From a virus: DNA of 34,196 bases. The notes beneath the pieces are model-generated. The model saw only the letters and a list, made by a program, of their open reading frames with translations, had not been told where the DNA came from and ran no database searches. Each line of letters starts with the position of its first letter. Position 1 is the stretch's first letter. Of this stretch, positions 12,876-22,482 are shown piece by piece. A program made the position numbers and the translations under genes. The stretch covers positions 1 through 34,196 of the IMG/VR virus record IMGVR_UViG_3300032249_000847; one strand, written 5' to 3'.

Positions 12876-13738
12876 GAGCCGGCGGCTGCCGCCGCTGCAA
12901 TAGGCGCAACTTCAACCATGAACGACGTTGAGGATGCAGACGTTGTGTAAGCGTCGGCCGTGGACGCTTGCTGCTCAGCGCGCAGGAAAACCACCGCGGA
13001 TTGACCAGCCAACACCTTGCCCACCGTTGAGGCCGAACCTGCTGGCACCCCAGAAACCAACACGTTTGGTGGCGGGTTGGGTCCGACCTGACCGAATGAT
13101 CTGGCGACAATGTCACCCGAGATGGCATTGTTTAACCGGGCAAGCACATCCACCCGCGTGTTGGCGGTCCCGGAGATGATGCACTGCCCGAACACCCGCA
13201 GGCGGTAGTCGAATGGTTGAGCGCCGATGCTGACGGTTGCCAAGGTGCGGTTGCTTCCATCGGCGCCCGTGGTGTTGGAAATGGATGCCGGCCAGTACTG
13301 GTCACCGACCTTTACCGGCTGGAACCGTACTGTGTTGGCGCCAACACTTTTTGTGAGGACGTAGCCGTCAGTAGCAGCACCGACGAGATCGTCAGCGGAC
13401 AGTACGGTGGTGCCGCCCTCGACACCGGGCTCGCCTTTGTGGAGGTTTAAGGTTAGCCGGTAGACCGGAGATACTTCATCGGATCCTGGGACGACCGTCG
13501 TCCAGGTCGCGGAATCAGCGGTCGGGTCGTCCCATTCCAGAGCGTTGAAGACGATTGTGGGATCTATCTCGGCGTGCCGGCCGGGATCGCCTTTGACCAG
13601 TGCTGGGATTTGGGCGATGCCACCGGGCGGCCCGAGCATGATGACAGCAGCTTTTGATGCCGGGTCGAACGTGCGCGGGATTCGAACTTCGCCGTTCCAG
13701 ATGTAGTACTGGTCGTCGTCCGTTGTCCACGATGCCAT
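12872..13738 (-). CDS. Minor tail protein
   Basis: The ATG at 13738 begins MASWTTDDDQYYIWNGEVRI. The N-terminal part carries GPPGGIAQIPALVKGDPGRH and later LHKGEPGVEGG, short collagen-like or GEPG-containing linkers often found in actinophage minor tail proteins. The C-terminal half is strand-rich (FDYRLRVFGQCIISGTANTR, then GQSAVVFLRAEQQASTADAY) and ends in a poly-Ala run. It sits directly after the baseplate proteins and before the fibre genes. Function is inferred from position and composition. Confidence 0.72.
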   Translation of the reverse strand: MASWTTDDDQYYIWNGEVRIPRTFDPASKAAVIMLGPPGGIAQIPALVKGDPGRHAEIDPTIVFNALEWDDPTADSATWTTVVPGSDEVSPVYRLTLNLHKGEPGVEGGTTVLSADDLVGAATDGYVLTKSVGANTVRFQPVKVGDQYWPASISNTTGADGSNRTLATVSIGAQPFDYRLRVFGQCIISGTANTRVDVLARLNNAISGDIVARSFGQVGPNPPPNVLVSGVPAGSASTVGKVLAGQSAVVFLRAEQQASTADAYTTSASSTSFMVEVAPIAAAAAAGS

Positions 13739-13750
13739 TAAGTTTCTCCT

Positions 13751-16318
13751 TTATTGCGGGGCCAGCGTGAGGACGTTAATGGTTTCCTGTATGCCGGTGA
13801 TGAGTCGCTGGAAGCGGGCTATGGGTGCTTCTTCTGCTTGGCCGTCACCGATTTGTACTATGACTTTGGCTCGTTCTTGCCTGTTGTCGGTGATGATGAT
13901 TGATTCGATGTAGTCGGTGTATAACACGCCGCTTTCAGCAATGGACATCATTGCGCCCGGGAATATGTCGCGGCCGACAGCGTAGGGGTATCCGTTTCTG
14001 AAATGCGCGATGGCTGACCGATAGCCGCGCGAATCCCACATCGCGGTAATAAATGAAAACAAAGCGTCGATATTGTACGGCGCTGCCCCGGTTGCTACGA
14101 ATTTTTCTGGCTTGCCGTAAGGCCCCATGCTGTTTCTGCGTTCAAAGTTTTGCGTCAACTGGAAACTGAGCAGCACATCATTGAACAATCCGTCTAGCAG
14201 GTTAGAGGGCACACCAGTAAGACCCAAAACAATCATTAGAGAATCGAGAATCCACGACGTGGTTGCATTGATCAGATCGTTGAGCCATTTGGGGCTACGG
14301 CCACCAATGACGATTTGCCAACCCTGTGGGTGGTGGTCAACAATTTCGAAGCGTTCCAAAGGCCCACGCGGGTGGTCAATGAGAATTGTCCATGGTGTCA
14401 CATAGTCCACCCCGACCGTTGGGGCGATAAACACGCCGTCCGGGGCGTAGACGCCGTCAGGGTTCAGGAATGGCTCTAGAGCATTCCCGAACACGGACCC
14501 TTCGAGGGTGACTAGCTGTTTGATGACTGAGTCGATGATGGTTCCGGTCGGGCCGGTGACGTTTGACCGGTCGGTGACTCTGACGACGTATGTGGGTACT
14601 GAGAGCCGTGCTGCGCTGTCAGGTTGGGGATCTCCGGGCAGCCACAGCTCTACCTCGACAGTGACGCCGTAGCCGGTAATTAACTTATCTAAAACTGTTG
14701 CTACTGTTTCCATGCGCGAGGTGATAGCGACGAGAGGGCTGCCGTCTGTTAGCGGGTTGACGTGACACACGTAAAGCGGTGTGTGGAGCATGTCGAAGAA
14801 ATTGCCGCGAGACTGTAGGACCGTGCCGAACCAGGCCCGCCAATCGAAGTTGAGGGAAGCAGCATTGTTGAGCAGTTCCCACAAACCGGATTGCAAACGA
14901 AATGCCTGCTCGGCAATCATTACGTTTATTACGCTGACAATGGGTCCCACAAACACTGCCCGGTTTGGTATTTGTGTCTGGATGGGCAGCAAAAAATTGG
15001 GCCAAATTAGCAAGTAAGAAAGATAGTCGAACAGTCCGTGGGCTTTTATTTGCAGTGTGCGTTGGCCGTCATCGAGTTTCATGCTGGCTTCTTCGACGGT
15101 GTAAGCCCATCGAATGGAACCTGTTTCCACTGTGATGCCGATAACTTCGTTACGGCAGTTACGCATGATGGGCACTAAAGGATCGGAGCCCTTCAGTGTC
15201 ATCATCAACACGGGAATTTTGTTGCGCGGTTTAGAGGCAGTTAATTCGATGTAGTCGCCGGCTTCGGCGATGGGGCGCCAAAACTTGTCGTATACCGTCA
15301 CGACAATCTCAGGTGCCTCCGAGGCACGTCGGCTGACGACCATGCTTGCTTCGCTGATGGCTTCGTAGCCGTCGCCTTTGAGTGCTTGCCGCAAGGACCG
15401 TATTTCGTTGCGCTGGCGCGACAGGATGGGCGCGGGCGGCAACGCCGCTTCCCCCACTTCGGTCAGATAGTTGACGGCCAAGTCGACAGCTGACGCTGTG
15501 GTGTTACCGGGCAGGTTGGTGTATGTCCAGTGATATTGGACGTGGGGGCTGTTGTTCAAAACAGGATCCTGCGCCAGCGGAACAGCCGCAGCCATCAACA
15601 TTGCTTGGAAGAGCAGTGAAGCCAAGTCTTCAATGTCTTCGAGGGCCAACGCCAATCCCTGGAAGAGTCCTGCGTCGAACTGCTCAACGATCTCTTCAAT
15701 GAAATCAACGAGGCCCGAGTAGTCCTGCTGCAAGAAGTCGAATACACGTTCTTGCGCGCGGCCGGCGTTGGTGTTGAACGGGCAGTCGGCAACGATGTCG
15801 CCTGTGTTGACGAAGTCCCACCAGCGCGAATCTGGTTGGGCCATTATGTCGCTGCCGTAAGCGCCGCGACTGTTGGCGCCGCCAGGGCTTGATCCGCCTG
15901 GTATTGACCAGCCGGGGTAGCGACGAGGATTGCCGAAGACAACGGCGGCCAACAAATCTTCATCGCGGTCAGCTAGTGAGCCGCCCCGAATTTCCTCGTA
16001 GATGCGCGAGACAACGATGGCGCCTTGGCTGGTGCCTGCCATCGCGAACTTGCGTCCGGGCGGTAACTGCTCAATGAGGGCTTTCAGGTTGTCGAAGCCT
16101 TGAGTGGCAGTCTGATCCATTTGTAGGAAGGACTGAATGGTCATGGCGTCACCGGGGTAGCCGACATCAACGATGTCCCACACGTCGGGATCAAGCCGCC
16201 TGCCGACACCGTTTTCGTAGTGGCCAGCTGTCTCGATGGCTTCTGTGCCGAGCAACTGCTGGAAGCCGCGAGAACCGGTGCCGCGGACCATGAAGAGGGT
16301 GTGTTTTATAAAGGCCAT
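13751..16318 (-). CDS. Baseplate minor tail protein with N-terminal LysB/cutinase-like esterase domain
   Basis: Residues 1 to about 270 read as an alpha/beta hydrolase of the LysB/cutinase group. They contain FMVRGTGS near the start, VGYPGDAM, the nucleophile elbow AGTSQGA with Ser 97, AAVVFGNPRRYPGW, an acid candidate in VNTGDIVADC (Asp 174 or 178), and a His candidate in NSPHVQYHW (His 259 or 263). Order and spacing fit the Ser-Asp-His triad of phage LysB enzymes, which cleave mycolic acid esters from arabinogalactan. The remaining 585 residues match large baseplate minor tail proteins (IEVTVYDKFWRPI-like strand, FDYLSYLLIWPNF, PLYVCHVNPLTDGSPLVA). ATG 16318 overlaps the upstream gene by 13 bases. 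I infer a virion-associated esterase that opens the outer lipid layer at infection. Confidence 0.82.
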   Translation of the reverse strand: MAFIKHTLFMVRGTGSRGFQQLLGTEAIETAGHYENGVGRRLDPDVWDIVDVGYPGDAMTIQSFLQMDQTATQGFDNLKALIEQLPPGRKFAMAGTSQGAIVVSRIYEEIRGGSLADRDEDLLAAVVFGNPRRYPGWSIPGGSSPGGANSRGAYGSDIMAQPDSRWWDFVNTGDIVADCPFNTNAGRAQERVFDFLQQDYSGLVDFIEEIVEQFDAGLFQGLALALEDIEDLASLLFQAMLMAAAVPLAQDPVLNNSPHVQYHWTYTNLPGNTTASAVDLAVNYLTEVGEAALPPAPILSRQRNEIRSLRQALKGDGYEAISEASMVVSRRASEAPEIVVTVYDKFWRPIAEAGDYIELTASKPRNKIPVLMMTLKGSDPLVPIMRNCRNEVIGITVETGSIRWAYTVEEASMKLDDGQRTLQIKAHGLFDYLSYLLIWPNFLLPIQTQIPNRAVFVGPIVSVINVMIAEQAFRLQSGLWELLNNAASLNFDWRAWFGTVLQSRGNFFDMLHTPLYVCHVNPLTDGSPLVAITSRMETVATVLDKLITGYGVTVEVELWLPGDPQPDSAARLSVPTYVVRVTDRSNVTGPTGTIIDSVIKQLVTLEGSVFGNALEPFLNPDGVYAPDGVFIAPTVGVDYVTPWTILIDHPRGPLERFEIVDHHPQGWQIVIGGRSPKWLNDLINATTSWILDSLMIVLGLTGVPSNLLDGLFNDVLLSFQLTQNFERRNSMGPYGKPEKFVATGAAPYNIDALFSFITAMWDSRGYRSAIAHFRNGYPYAVGRDIFPGAMMSIAESGVLYTDYIESIIITDNRQERAKVIVQIGDGQAEEAPIARFQRLITGIQETINVLTLAPQ

Positions 16319-18006
16319 TTGCGCCGCGGGGTAACTGCGCCAACGATCTTGCTGTCGGCTGTGCCGTCATCAATACGGACAAGGATTTGCGACGTCACCG
16401 GTGTTGCCCCCGATGGGCGCGCAGGAAGTGGTGCCGTGAATCTGCCCGACATGTAGGAGAACAGATTTCCTTGCGGCGGTGCGATACCGAACAGCGACTC
16501 GAACTCTTCGAGCAGGGGCGGGGTGTTGTTGTTTGTCGCGAACGACACCAACGCTTTGATCAGTTGTTGAAACAACCCGAGCTGCGGGGTGTTGGCCGCC
16601 AGGGCCGCCGGGGTCAAGTCGATCACTGATCGTCGTCGGGGATCGGTTTCGATCAACACGATTTGGCCCTCGACCAGCGGCCCAAGGGTGACTACATCTG
16701 AGCTTTCCGGGCCGTTGCCGATAGAGAAAGTTCCTGGGCCGTACAGCAGGTAACGGGGCCACGACGCGACGTCACCGTTGTTGGTTAGTGGCAGGTAGCC
16801 TTCTTGGCTGACGGCGGTGTTGTCGCCGGCACTGATCTTGCGGACACTGCCCGGTGTTGCTTGAGTGATGAGCGCACCTGCGGCGAGCATTCCAAATCCG
16901 ATGCCCCGGTAGGTAGGCCCGTAAACCGATGACGTGTCTTTGTGGCTGAGAACTTCCCCACCGTTGCGAAGGATTTTGAACAGCCGCGGATTGCCCTCGA
17001 AGCCGCACACCAACGTCCACTTTTCGCCCATGACCGGAGGGACGATCAACGGCCGCGACGTCATGGTGGTTTTGACAAAGTTTTCGAACCGGGAGATTTC
17101 TAACAGCCCGAAGCCGATGCGGGCTCGTATGCCGTACCCGTTCCATGTGCCGTTGAGGTTGCGGCCCATGCGGCCCCACAGATCGTTGTACCCTGACTGC
17201 GGGAACGACACTTCTGGGAATGATCCCAGCACCATGTTGACGACTTGGTTATTGCTTGATGTGTAGAAATTCTTGAGCGGGCCCGCAACAACTTCGCGTG
17301 GGTTTGTCGTGAACTGGTCGTTTGGGTCATCTCGCCAGCGGGCTTGGGTGCCGTCTGCGTAAATGTATCCGCCGCCGGCACCGCTGTAATACAGCGGCCA
17401 GTTAGCGCCCAAGTCGGTGCTGTTCGAGGAACCGTAGTTGAACGTGTCTGTGGTTGCCTCGTAGGAGAATTCGAAGCTGCCGACAGAGTCGTAGGACCGC
17501 CAAAAAGCGTCATCAACTCTGCATGTCCACAGGAATCGTTGGCGGTTAGATGATGACCTCATCATGGCGTCGGTGGGGGCTTTGAGCCATCTGACCGGTG
17601 CCCACCACAATCCCTGCTCCGGTGTCAGGACTTGCAACTCGCCCTGAGAGTGTGCGTCCCACGACCCAACCCAATCGCGGATGACGGTACGTGTTTCCTC
17701 CGGGGTGCGCCCATGAACTTCGACAAGCATGTCAATTTCTGCTGGACCGTACACAGCATCATTGAAAGTCACGCCGTCTTGGTTTGACCCTGACTGATCT
17801 AAGGTCTGCCACGGCGCGATTAAGCCTTTAATCGACTCGGCGGCGATAGTCACTCCCGGTTGTACACCAGGCATGGGACTCATCGGACCCATCAGATGAA
17901 AGACCATTGAATCGTTGTAGGACACATACGAGATGTGCGGCTCTGTGCCGTCCAACAACATGCGCGCACCCATGGGGGTGATCTCACCGGGAGGATAGGT
18001 GATCAT
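16306..18006 (-). CDS. Minor tail protein, distal tail type
   Basis: The ATG at 18006 overlaps the tape measure stop as ATGA. This 566-residue protein follows the tape measure directly, the position of distal tail (Dit-like) proteins in siphoviruses. The start (MITYPPGEITPMGARMLLDG) and segments such as GVTFNDAVYGPAEIDMLVEV, ETRTVIRDWVGSWDAHSQGE and WTCRVDDAFWRS match the first minor tail protein of many actinophages. The middle includes a strand-rich lectin-like insertion (about 200-400) and a C-terminal FTAPLPARPSGA region. No enzymatic motif is visible. Confidence 0.82.
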   Translation of the reverse strand: MITYPPGEITPMGARMLLDGTEPHISYVSYNDSMVFHLMGPMSPMPGVQPGVTIAAESIKGLIAPWQTLDQSGSNQDGVTFNDAVYGPAEIDMLVEVHGRTPEETRTVIRDWVGSWDAHSQGELQVLTPEQGLWWAPVRWLKAPTDAMMRSSSNRQRFLWTCRVDDAFWRSYDSVGSFEFSYEATTDTFNYGSSNSTDLGANWPLYYSGAGGGYIYADGTQARWRDDPNDQFTTNPREVVAGPLKNFYTSSNNQVVNMVLGSFPEVSFPQSGYNDLWGRMGRNLNGTWNGYGIRARIGFGLLEISRFENFVKTTMTSRPLIVPPVMGEKWTLVCGFEGNPRLFKILRNGGEVLSHKDTSSVYGPTYRGIGFGMLAAGALITQATPGSVRKISAGDNTAVSQEGYLPLTNNGDVASWPRYLLYGPGTFSIGNGPESSDVVTLGPLVEGQIVLIETDPRRRSVIDLTPAALAANTPQLGLFQQLIKALVSFATNNNTPPLLEEFESLFGIAPPQGNLFSYMSGRFTAPLPARPSGATPVTSQILVRIDDGTADSKIVGAVTPRRKWPL

Positions 18007-21000
18007 CGCGGCCCTCCGGCGCCGTAGCCGCTCATCTGCATCCGACCAATCTGGTTGGCCACCGCTTGTCCACCATCGGGTGTCTGGTTGACCATCGACT
18101 CAATGTTGACCATCGGTCCAGATGCGGCAGCACCGCCCTGCTGCGGCGTCGGTGGCTGAGCTGGCGCCGAACCGGCAGTGTTTGGCAACGCAGGTCGTGC
18201 CCCTGCCACCCCTGATGCGATCCGGCCTAGCCACGACTTGGAGGGATCAGCCGTTGAAGAGTTGTTAGGCAAGAATGTTTCCAATAAACCGCCCACACCG
18301 ATGCCGGCAAGTTGTCCTGCATAGCCGGCTGCCCTATTCGCAAGTTTCATACCTACTTGCGCTGCCTGCGATGCACCCGGGGCCAACAGATCCAAGCCTG
18401 CGGTTGCGGTCATGGCGGCTTCAAGGGGCAGACCGCCAATGCCTTGGAAGCCGCCGCCGCCAACGGAGCCGCCCGGAGACATTGATGTCGGTCCTGGGGG
18501 CGCCCCGCCGGCCGCGCCGTGCATTCCCACACCACCACCGAGTGGCGCAGGCCCCATCATCGACGGCATCGGTATGCCCGCAGGCGTCATTGGGCCGGCC
18601 ATCATCGGTGGGATTCCTGTCCCGGGCATTGCCGGTCCCGGCATCATGGGCGGCACACCTGCTCCGGGCATCATCGGTGGGATACTGAGCCCGAGCGGTG
18701 ATCCACCGGCCGCCATGTTTTGGGCACCCATCATTCCGAACAGTCCGTGTCCACCTTGTATCGGTGAGGCGGCAGACACCGCAGCCAGTTGGCCCATCAT
18801 CGGCGCGAACGCCATGTTGGCTAATGCCGTGGTGAGGAATTTGGCGATACCTGGCAGTCCTTCAGACAACCCGAAGTCGCCGGCCAGCTCCGCGCCGATC
18901 TGCCCCATGCTGGACGTGACTTGCCGTGCAGCACCAGTGACAGCCTGATCAAGTTCCTTAAACTTGCCTTGCTGCGCCTGATACAACTTCGCTTGGTTAG
19001 ACAGATATGTGCGCTCTGCTTCGTCCCGATTGTTTCTAGCAGTCAACAGTTCTAGCTGAGTAGCTGTGCCGTCAGTCTCAAGCTGCAGAACCTTTAACCG
19101 TTTCTGCTCAACATCATTTTTGGAACGCAGCAACGCGGACTCGGCGTCGAAGATTGCTTGCGGATCCTGCTCGAAATATCCTGCTCCCGGCATCGCACCG
19201 TTGGGCATCATGCCCGTCACAACGGGGAGGTGATATTTCTGCTCAAGGTTTGGCGAGTAGGCGCCCATAGACGACGTGCGCCCACCTGCGGCAGCATCGG
19301 TGTTGTTGCCGAAGTTGAAGTTTGTTCCACCTGGGAGGGTGGCTTCCATGTGCGGGGTGCCGGTGTTGGTGAAACCGACGTTGAAAGCCCCCGGCGCGAG
19401 CCCAGGCATAAAGCCGCGGGACGTCAACCATTCTGCTGCGTTGAACGTGGTCAACTTTCCACCTACAGTGGACTGCCCTTGGAGCATGTTAACGAGGTCT
19501 TCAACGGAGCTGGCGCAGTCGGCCAACCCTAAGGTCAAATCCTTGGTGACTTGGTCGTAGCGGCCGGACGGCACATTCGAGAGCAGGGCATCGTCGAGTG
19601 CTTTGAGTTGCGACTGCATTGGGATGCCGCCGGCCACCGGCATCGAGTCAACGCTGTAGAGCGACGGGTCGAAGTACGGTGGCGGTTGTGCTGCCGACGA
19701 GCCCGAGCCTGCACTGCCAGCCGGCGGCGGTGCAGGCAGCGGATAGCCGCCGGAGGGGAAACCCGGGATGCCCTGTCGCAGTCGTTCCATGTATGAGCTG
19801 AACGATGAGCCGTCGACGTCGCCAAGGGTTCCCGCGCCGCGGCCCGAAGATCCGCCCTGCCGTCTGAACGACCCTTGGGGAACGCTGGGGCGCGGATCAA
19901 GGCGGCTCTCCAAGTTTCCAGCGATACCGCCGAAGACGTTGCCCAGTGCTGCGGCTGACGGTATTTGAGGGATGCCACCAGCACCAGGAACAAGGAACCG
20001 TGCCAGGGGACTTCTGTTCAGTTGATCAATGAAGAATCTGATCGGGGCGAAAACCCCGTCGATGGCGCCCGCAATTCTGACACACGCTGATTCGATGCCT
20101 CGCGCTAAGGTAAGTGTTAGTCGTTCCACATTGGTCATTGCGTCACCAATTTGTTGGACTGCGAGTCCGATTTCGCCAAAAGCACTCAGGACTAATTTGG
20201 CGCCGAAAGCGATGACGGGCATGAGTTCGTCCATCTTTTGCAGCGAGGCAACGATGCTTGGTAGCGATTCGTGGCTAGCGAGAGCCATGAATGCTTCACC
20301 AATGGCGTAGATGGCGTCCCACATCAACCCTAAGGCTGTTATGCCGTCTTGTATCCAGCCCTGAAGCTCGCCGGAGCGGGAGGCTTGGTCAATGAAGTTA
20401 GCAAATGCGTTAGCTGCATCAACTGCCGCGTTAGCGATTCCTGGTAGGAACCCTGAGCCAACTTCAGTGAGTTGTGTGAACGCACGTATGAGTGGATCGA
20501 CGGCCGGCGCCAAGTTTTGGAACGCTTGGACAATGTTGTTGACGGTGTTGCTGATCGAATCGAAAACCTGTGGGCTCATCAACGAGTCGAAGGCTTCGCT
20601 GGCGAGAGCGCTGAAAGCGCCGGCAACTCCAACAGTTAGACGTTGCACAGTGGGCAGGTATTCGTTGACCAGTTGATTAATTATCGGGCCGAAATCGGCA
20701 AACAACGCATCCTGTGTAGCGTTCTTTAGCTCTTTCAGGGGTTCCATGACAGCCTGTATGGACAAGGCTGCTTGCTGCGCGTTGGGAGATAGGCTCTGTA
20801 GGGCGGTAGCGAACTTTTCGGGATCGCCAATATCTTTGATGGCATCGCCAAAGCCCATTGTTGCAAGTGTTAAGGTTCCGACCGCTGCCGCGCCCGCTGT
20901 AGCCGCGGCAGGCAGAACGAGGATTGCTTTGGTGGCTTGTGCGACCGCGCCTGCAATCTCAACAAAGATGGATGTGCCAATAGCAAAGGATGCGGGGATG

Positions 21001-21560
21001 GCGACGGCGCGCAAAGCAGAAATGTACTTACCGATAGAGAGCAGCGACAGGTTTGAGTCAGCGTCGGCAATGACCTTTTCTTGAGCAGCGGCCACTCCGC
21101 TCAACGACGCAATATGTTCGTTGTTGGCCCTGGTCAACTGCGAACGCAAACTGATCTGTTTCGCAATCTCAGATGAATGCTCGGAGCTAGCAAGCCGTGC
21201 GCGTTCCTGCGCCTCGCGGAGCCTGTCAGAGCTTGCTGACGCATCGTTTTGCACTCGCGCGAGATTGGCTTGTTCTTCCGCTAAGCGGAGAGCTGCCGCC
21301 TCGGTGCGTCGGGTTTGGTTTTCGAGCTTCGATTCAGCTTCGGTTTGCCTGCTGATGGAAACAACAACCCGCTCGTAGGCGCGGCGGATCGGCTTCTCAT
21401 TGAGTTGCATACCTTTTGCGAACTCGCTGCTGAACAGATCGCCGGCTCTGCGCCCGCCAGCGCCGCCGGCAGCACCCAACTGGTCGTGCATCTGGCGGGC
21501 GACCAGATCAATCCTGTTTAGGTCAAGGCCGATAGAAAGGTTGATGTCATTGCGAGCCAC
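18003..21560 (-). CDS. Tape measure protein (1185 aa)
   Basis: The protein sets tail length and spans the tube. It starts at GTG 21560 with AAAGGTGA upstream. Residues about 55-165 are a charged coiled coil (TEAESKLENQTRRTEAAALR onward), and about 175-240 contain hydrophobic helices (AVAIPASFAIGTSIFVEIAG, then PAAATAGAAAVGTLTLATMG). Long Ala-rich helical repeats, a central Pro/Gly-rich linker and a further charged helix near residue 810-890 (RSKNDVEQKRLKVLQLETDG) follow. Residues about 945-1035 are unusually rich in Met, Pro and Gly (PPMMPGAGVPPMMPG-type repeats). At about 0.15 nm per residue it predicts a tail near 175 nm. It follows the chaperone genes and overlaps the next gene by four bases. 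Confidence 0.95.
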   Translation of the reverse strand: MARNDINLSIGLDLNRIDLVARQMHDQLGAAGGAGGRRAGDLFSSEFAKGMQLNEKPIRRAYERVVVSISRQTEAESKLENQTRRTEAAALRLAEEQANLARVQNDASASSDRLREAQERARLASSEHSSEIAKQISLRSQLTRANNEHIASLSGVAAAQEKVIADADSNLSLLSIGKYISALRAVAIPASFAIGTSIFVEIAGAVAQATKAILVLPAAATAGAAAVGTLTLATMGFGDAIKDIGDPEKFATALQSLSPNAQQAALSIQAVMEPLKELKNATQDALFADFGPIINQLVNEYLPTVQRLTVGVAGAFSALASEAFDSLMSPQVFDSISNTVNNIVQAFQNLAPAVDPLIRAFTQLTEVGSGFLPGIANAAVDAANAFANFIDQASRSGELQGWIQDGITALGLMWDAIYAIGEAFMALASHESLPSIVASLQKMDELMPVIAFGAKLVLSAFGEIGLAVQQIGDAMTNVERLTLTLARGIESACVRIAGAIDGVFAPIRFFIDQLNRSPLARFLVPGAGGIPQIPSAAALGNVFGGIAGNLESRLDPRPSVPQGSFRRQGGSSGRGAGTLGDVDGSSFSSYMERLRQGIPGFPSGGYPLPAPPPAGSAGSGSSAAQPPPYFDPSLYSVDSMPVAGGIPMQSQLKALDDALLSNVPSGRYDQVTKDLTLGLADCASSVEDLVNMLQGQSTVGGKLTTFNAAEWLTSRGFMPGLAPGAFNVGFTNTGTPHMEATLPGGTNFNFGNNTDAAAGGRTSSMGAYSPNLEQKYHLPVVTGMMPNGAMPGAGYFEQDPQAIFDAESALLRSKNDVEQKRLKVLQLETDGTATQLELLTARNNRDEAERTYLSNQAKLYQAQQGKFKELDQAVTGAARQVTSSMGQIGAELAGDFGLSEGLPGIAKFLTTALANMAFAPMMGQLAAVSAASPIQGGHGLFGMMGAQNMAAGGSPLGLSIPPMMPGAGVPPMMPGPAMPGTGIPPMMAGPMTPAGIPMPSMMGPAPLGGGVGMHGAAGGAPPGPTSMSPGGSVGGGGFQGIGGLPLEAAMTATAGLDLLAPGASQAAQVGMKLANRAAGYAGQLAGIGVGGLLETFLPNNSSTADPSKSWLGRIASGVAGARPALPNTAGSAPAQPPTPQQGGAAASGPMVNIESMVNQTPDGGQAVANQIGRMQMSGYGAGGPR

Positions 21561-21566
21561 AGAACG

Positions 21567-22450
21567 TCACCTTTCGCCGTGTAGTTGGGCCGAAACCTCG
21601 GCGTGCCGCCTAGCCCGCCAATCATCTTTTTCTTTCTTCACGAACTGCTCACCGGGCGACAAGTCCAAGTTGGGTTTGTGCCCACCAGCATGTTCGTAGC
21701 GCATCAACGCCAGTTCATTGACGACGCGGGCAGCCCGGTATTCGTGAGATGACCAATCCCCTGACCGTTCAGCCGTTTTGGTGGCCGACTCTTCGGGCAG
21801 GAACTCCAAAAGGTCAAGCAACTCACTGCTACTCATCAACCCCTGATGCCATTCCCGTACATGGCGGCCGCTGTGAAATCGGGACACGTCGTGTCGGATC
21901 TCGCTGGGGAACCGCCGAAAGTACGCGACGGCTATTCGGGTTTTGGGTCTGCGTTATCCCTCGCCAAAAATTCGCGATTCATGCGCGTCCACTCTAACGC
22001 GATCTGGTTGGAGCGACCACCACCGGCTTTGTAGCGTTCGTAGCCTTCCTGGCCCCACAGCGCAATAGCCAGCCGCACGTTGTAAGGGGGCTTTACCGGC
22101 TTCCCGTCTTTGCGGTGCGGATTGGTCAGCAGCACCCGTTCTGTGCGGTTGCCAACAACTTTGGGCTCGCTGTAGGTGCTGCCATCGGCGCGGGTTTCGA
22201 CGGTGTATTCCACGATAGGAACGTCAACCTCGTCGTGGTCGAAGGTTTCCAACTCGGATTGCAGCTCTTCGAACCGTTCCTGCTGATCATCGTCAAGCAA
22301 ACCCGGGTTGGGAATTTCGAACACTTCGCCGTTATCAACTTTGATGTAGATGCTGGCGGTGAAACCAAGGTACTCGGCGGCTTGCTGGCGGGCTTCCGAT
22401 GGGGAAACCTCGCGGCGTGCTTTCGCTGCCGAAACTGGATCATTGGGCAT
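21567..22450 (-). CDS. Tail assembly chaperone, -1 frameshift fusion product
   Basis: Ribosomes reading the first chaperone frame slip back one base at CCCAAAA (21947-21941) and continue in the second frame to TGA at 21567. The expected product joins 170 residues encoded by 22450-21941 to about 124 encoded by 21941-21567, 294 in total. The sequence after the slip (KTRIAVAYFRRFPSEIRHDV, then REWHQGLMSSSELLDLLEFL) is the conserved second domain of actinophage chaperones. The downstream segment has no convincing start of its own and ends directly before the tape measure gene. In lambda the equivalent gpG and gpGT bind the tape measure and recruit the tube protein. Confidence 0.9.
21932..22450 (-). 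CDS. Tail assembly chaperone, short (unshifted) form
   Basis: The ATG at 22450 begins a 172-residue protein (MPNDPVSAAKARREVSPSEA onward). The middle contains IYIKVDNGEVFEIPNPGLLD and an acidic helical stretch (DDQQERFEELQSELETFDHD), and the C-terminal part has PPYNVRLAIALWGQEGYERY and WTRMNREFLARD, the conserved end of this family. It ends TAG 21934-21932. Position between major tail protein and tape measure and the frameshift site near the end identify it as the gpG-like chaperone. It is needed for tail assembly and is absent from finished virions in related phages. Confidence 0.9.
   Translation of the reverse strand: MPNDPVSAAKARREVSPSEARQQAAEYLGFTASIYIKVDNGEVFEIPNPGLLDDDQQERFEELQSELETFDHDEVDVPIVEYTVETRADGSTYSEPKVVGNRTERVLLTNPHRKDGKPVKPPYNVRLAIALWGQEGYERYKAGGGRSNQIALEWTRMNREFLARDNADPKPE
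21941..21947 (-). other. Programmed -1 ribosomal frameshift site CCCAAAA
   Basis: In the chaperone frame the codons read GAC CCA AAA CCC, so the heptamer is C-CCA-AAA, a perfect X-XXY-YYZ slippery sequence. Slipping back one base places the ribosome in the frame encoding the conserved second chaperone domain. The zero-frame stop follows within three codons. Confidence 0.88.
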
Positions 22451-22482
22451 GGCTGTGTCCTTTCATGGGCTCGAACAGGGCT

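Noticed and set aside
21567-21887. Second chaperone frame as an independent gene from GTG 21887
   Set aside because: Conserved sequence extends upstream of that GTG to the CCCAAAA slip site, and no ribosome binding site is present, so it is expressed by frameshifting.
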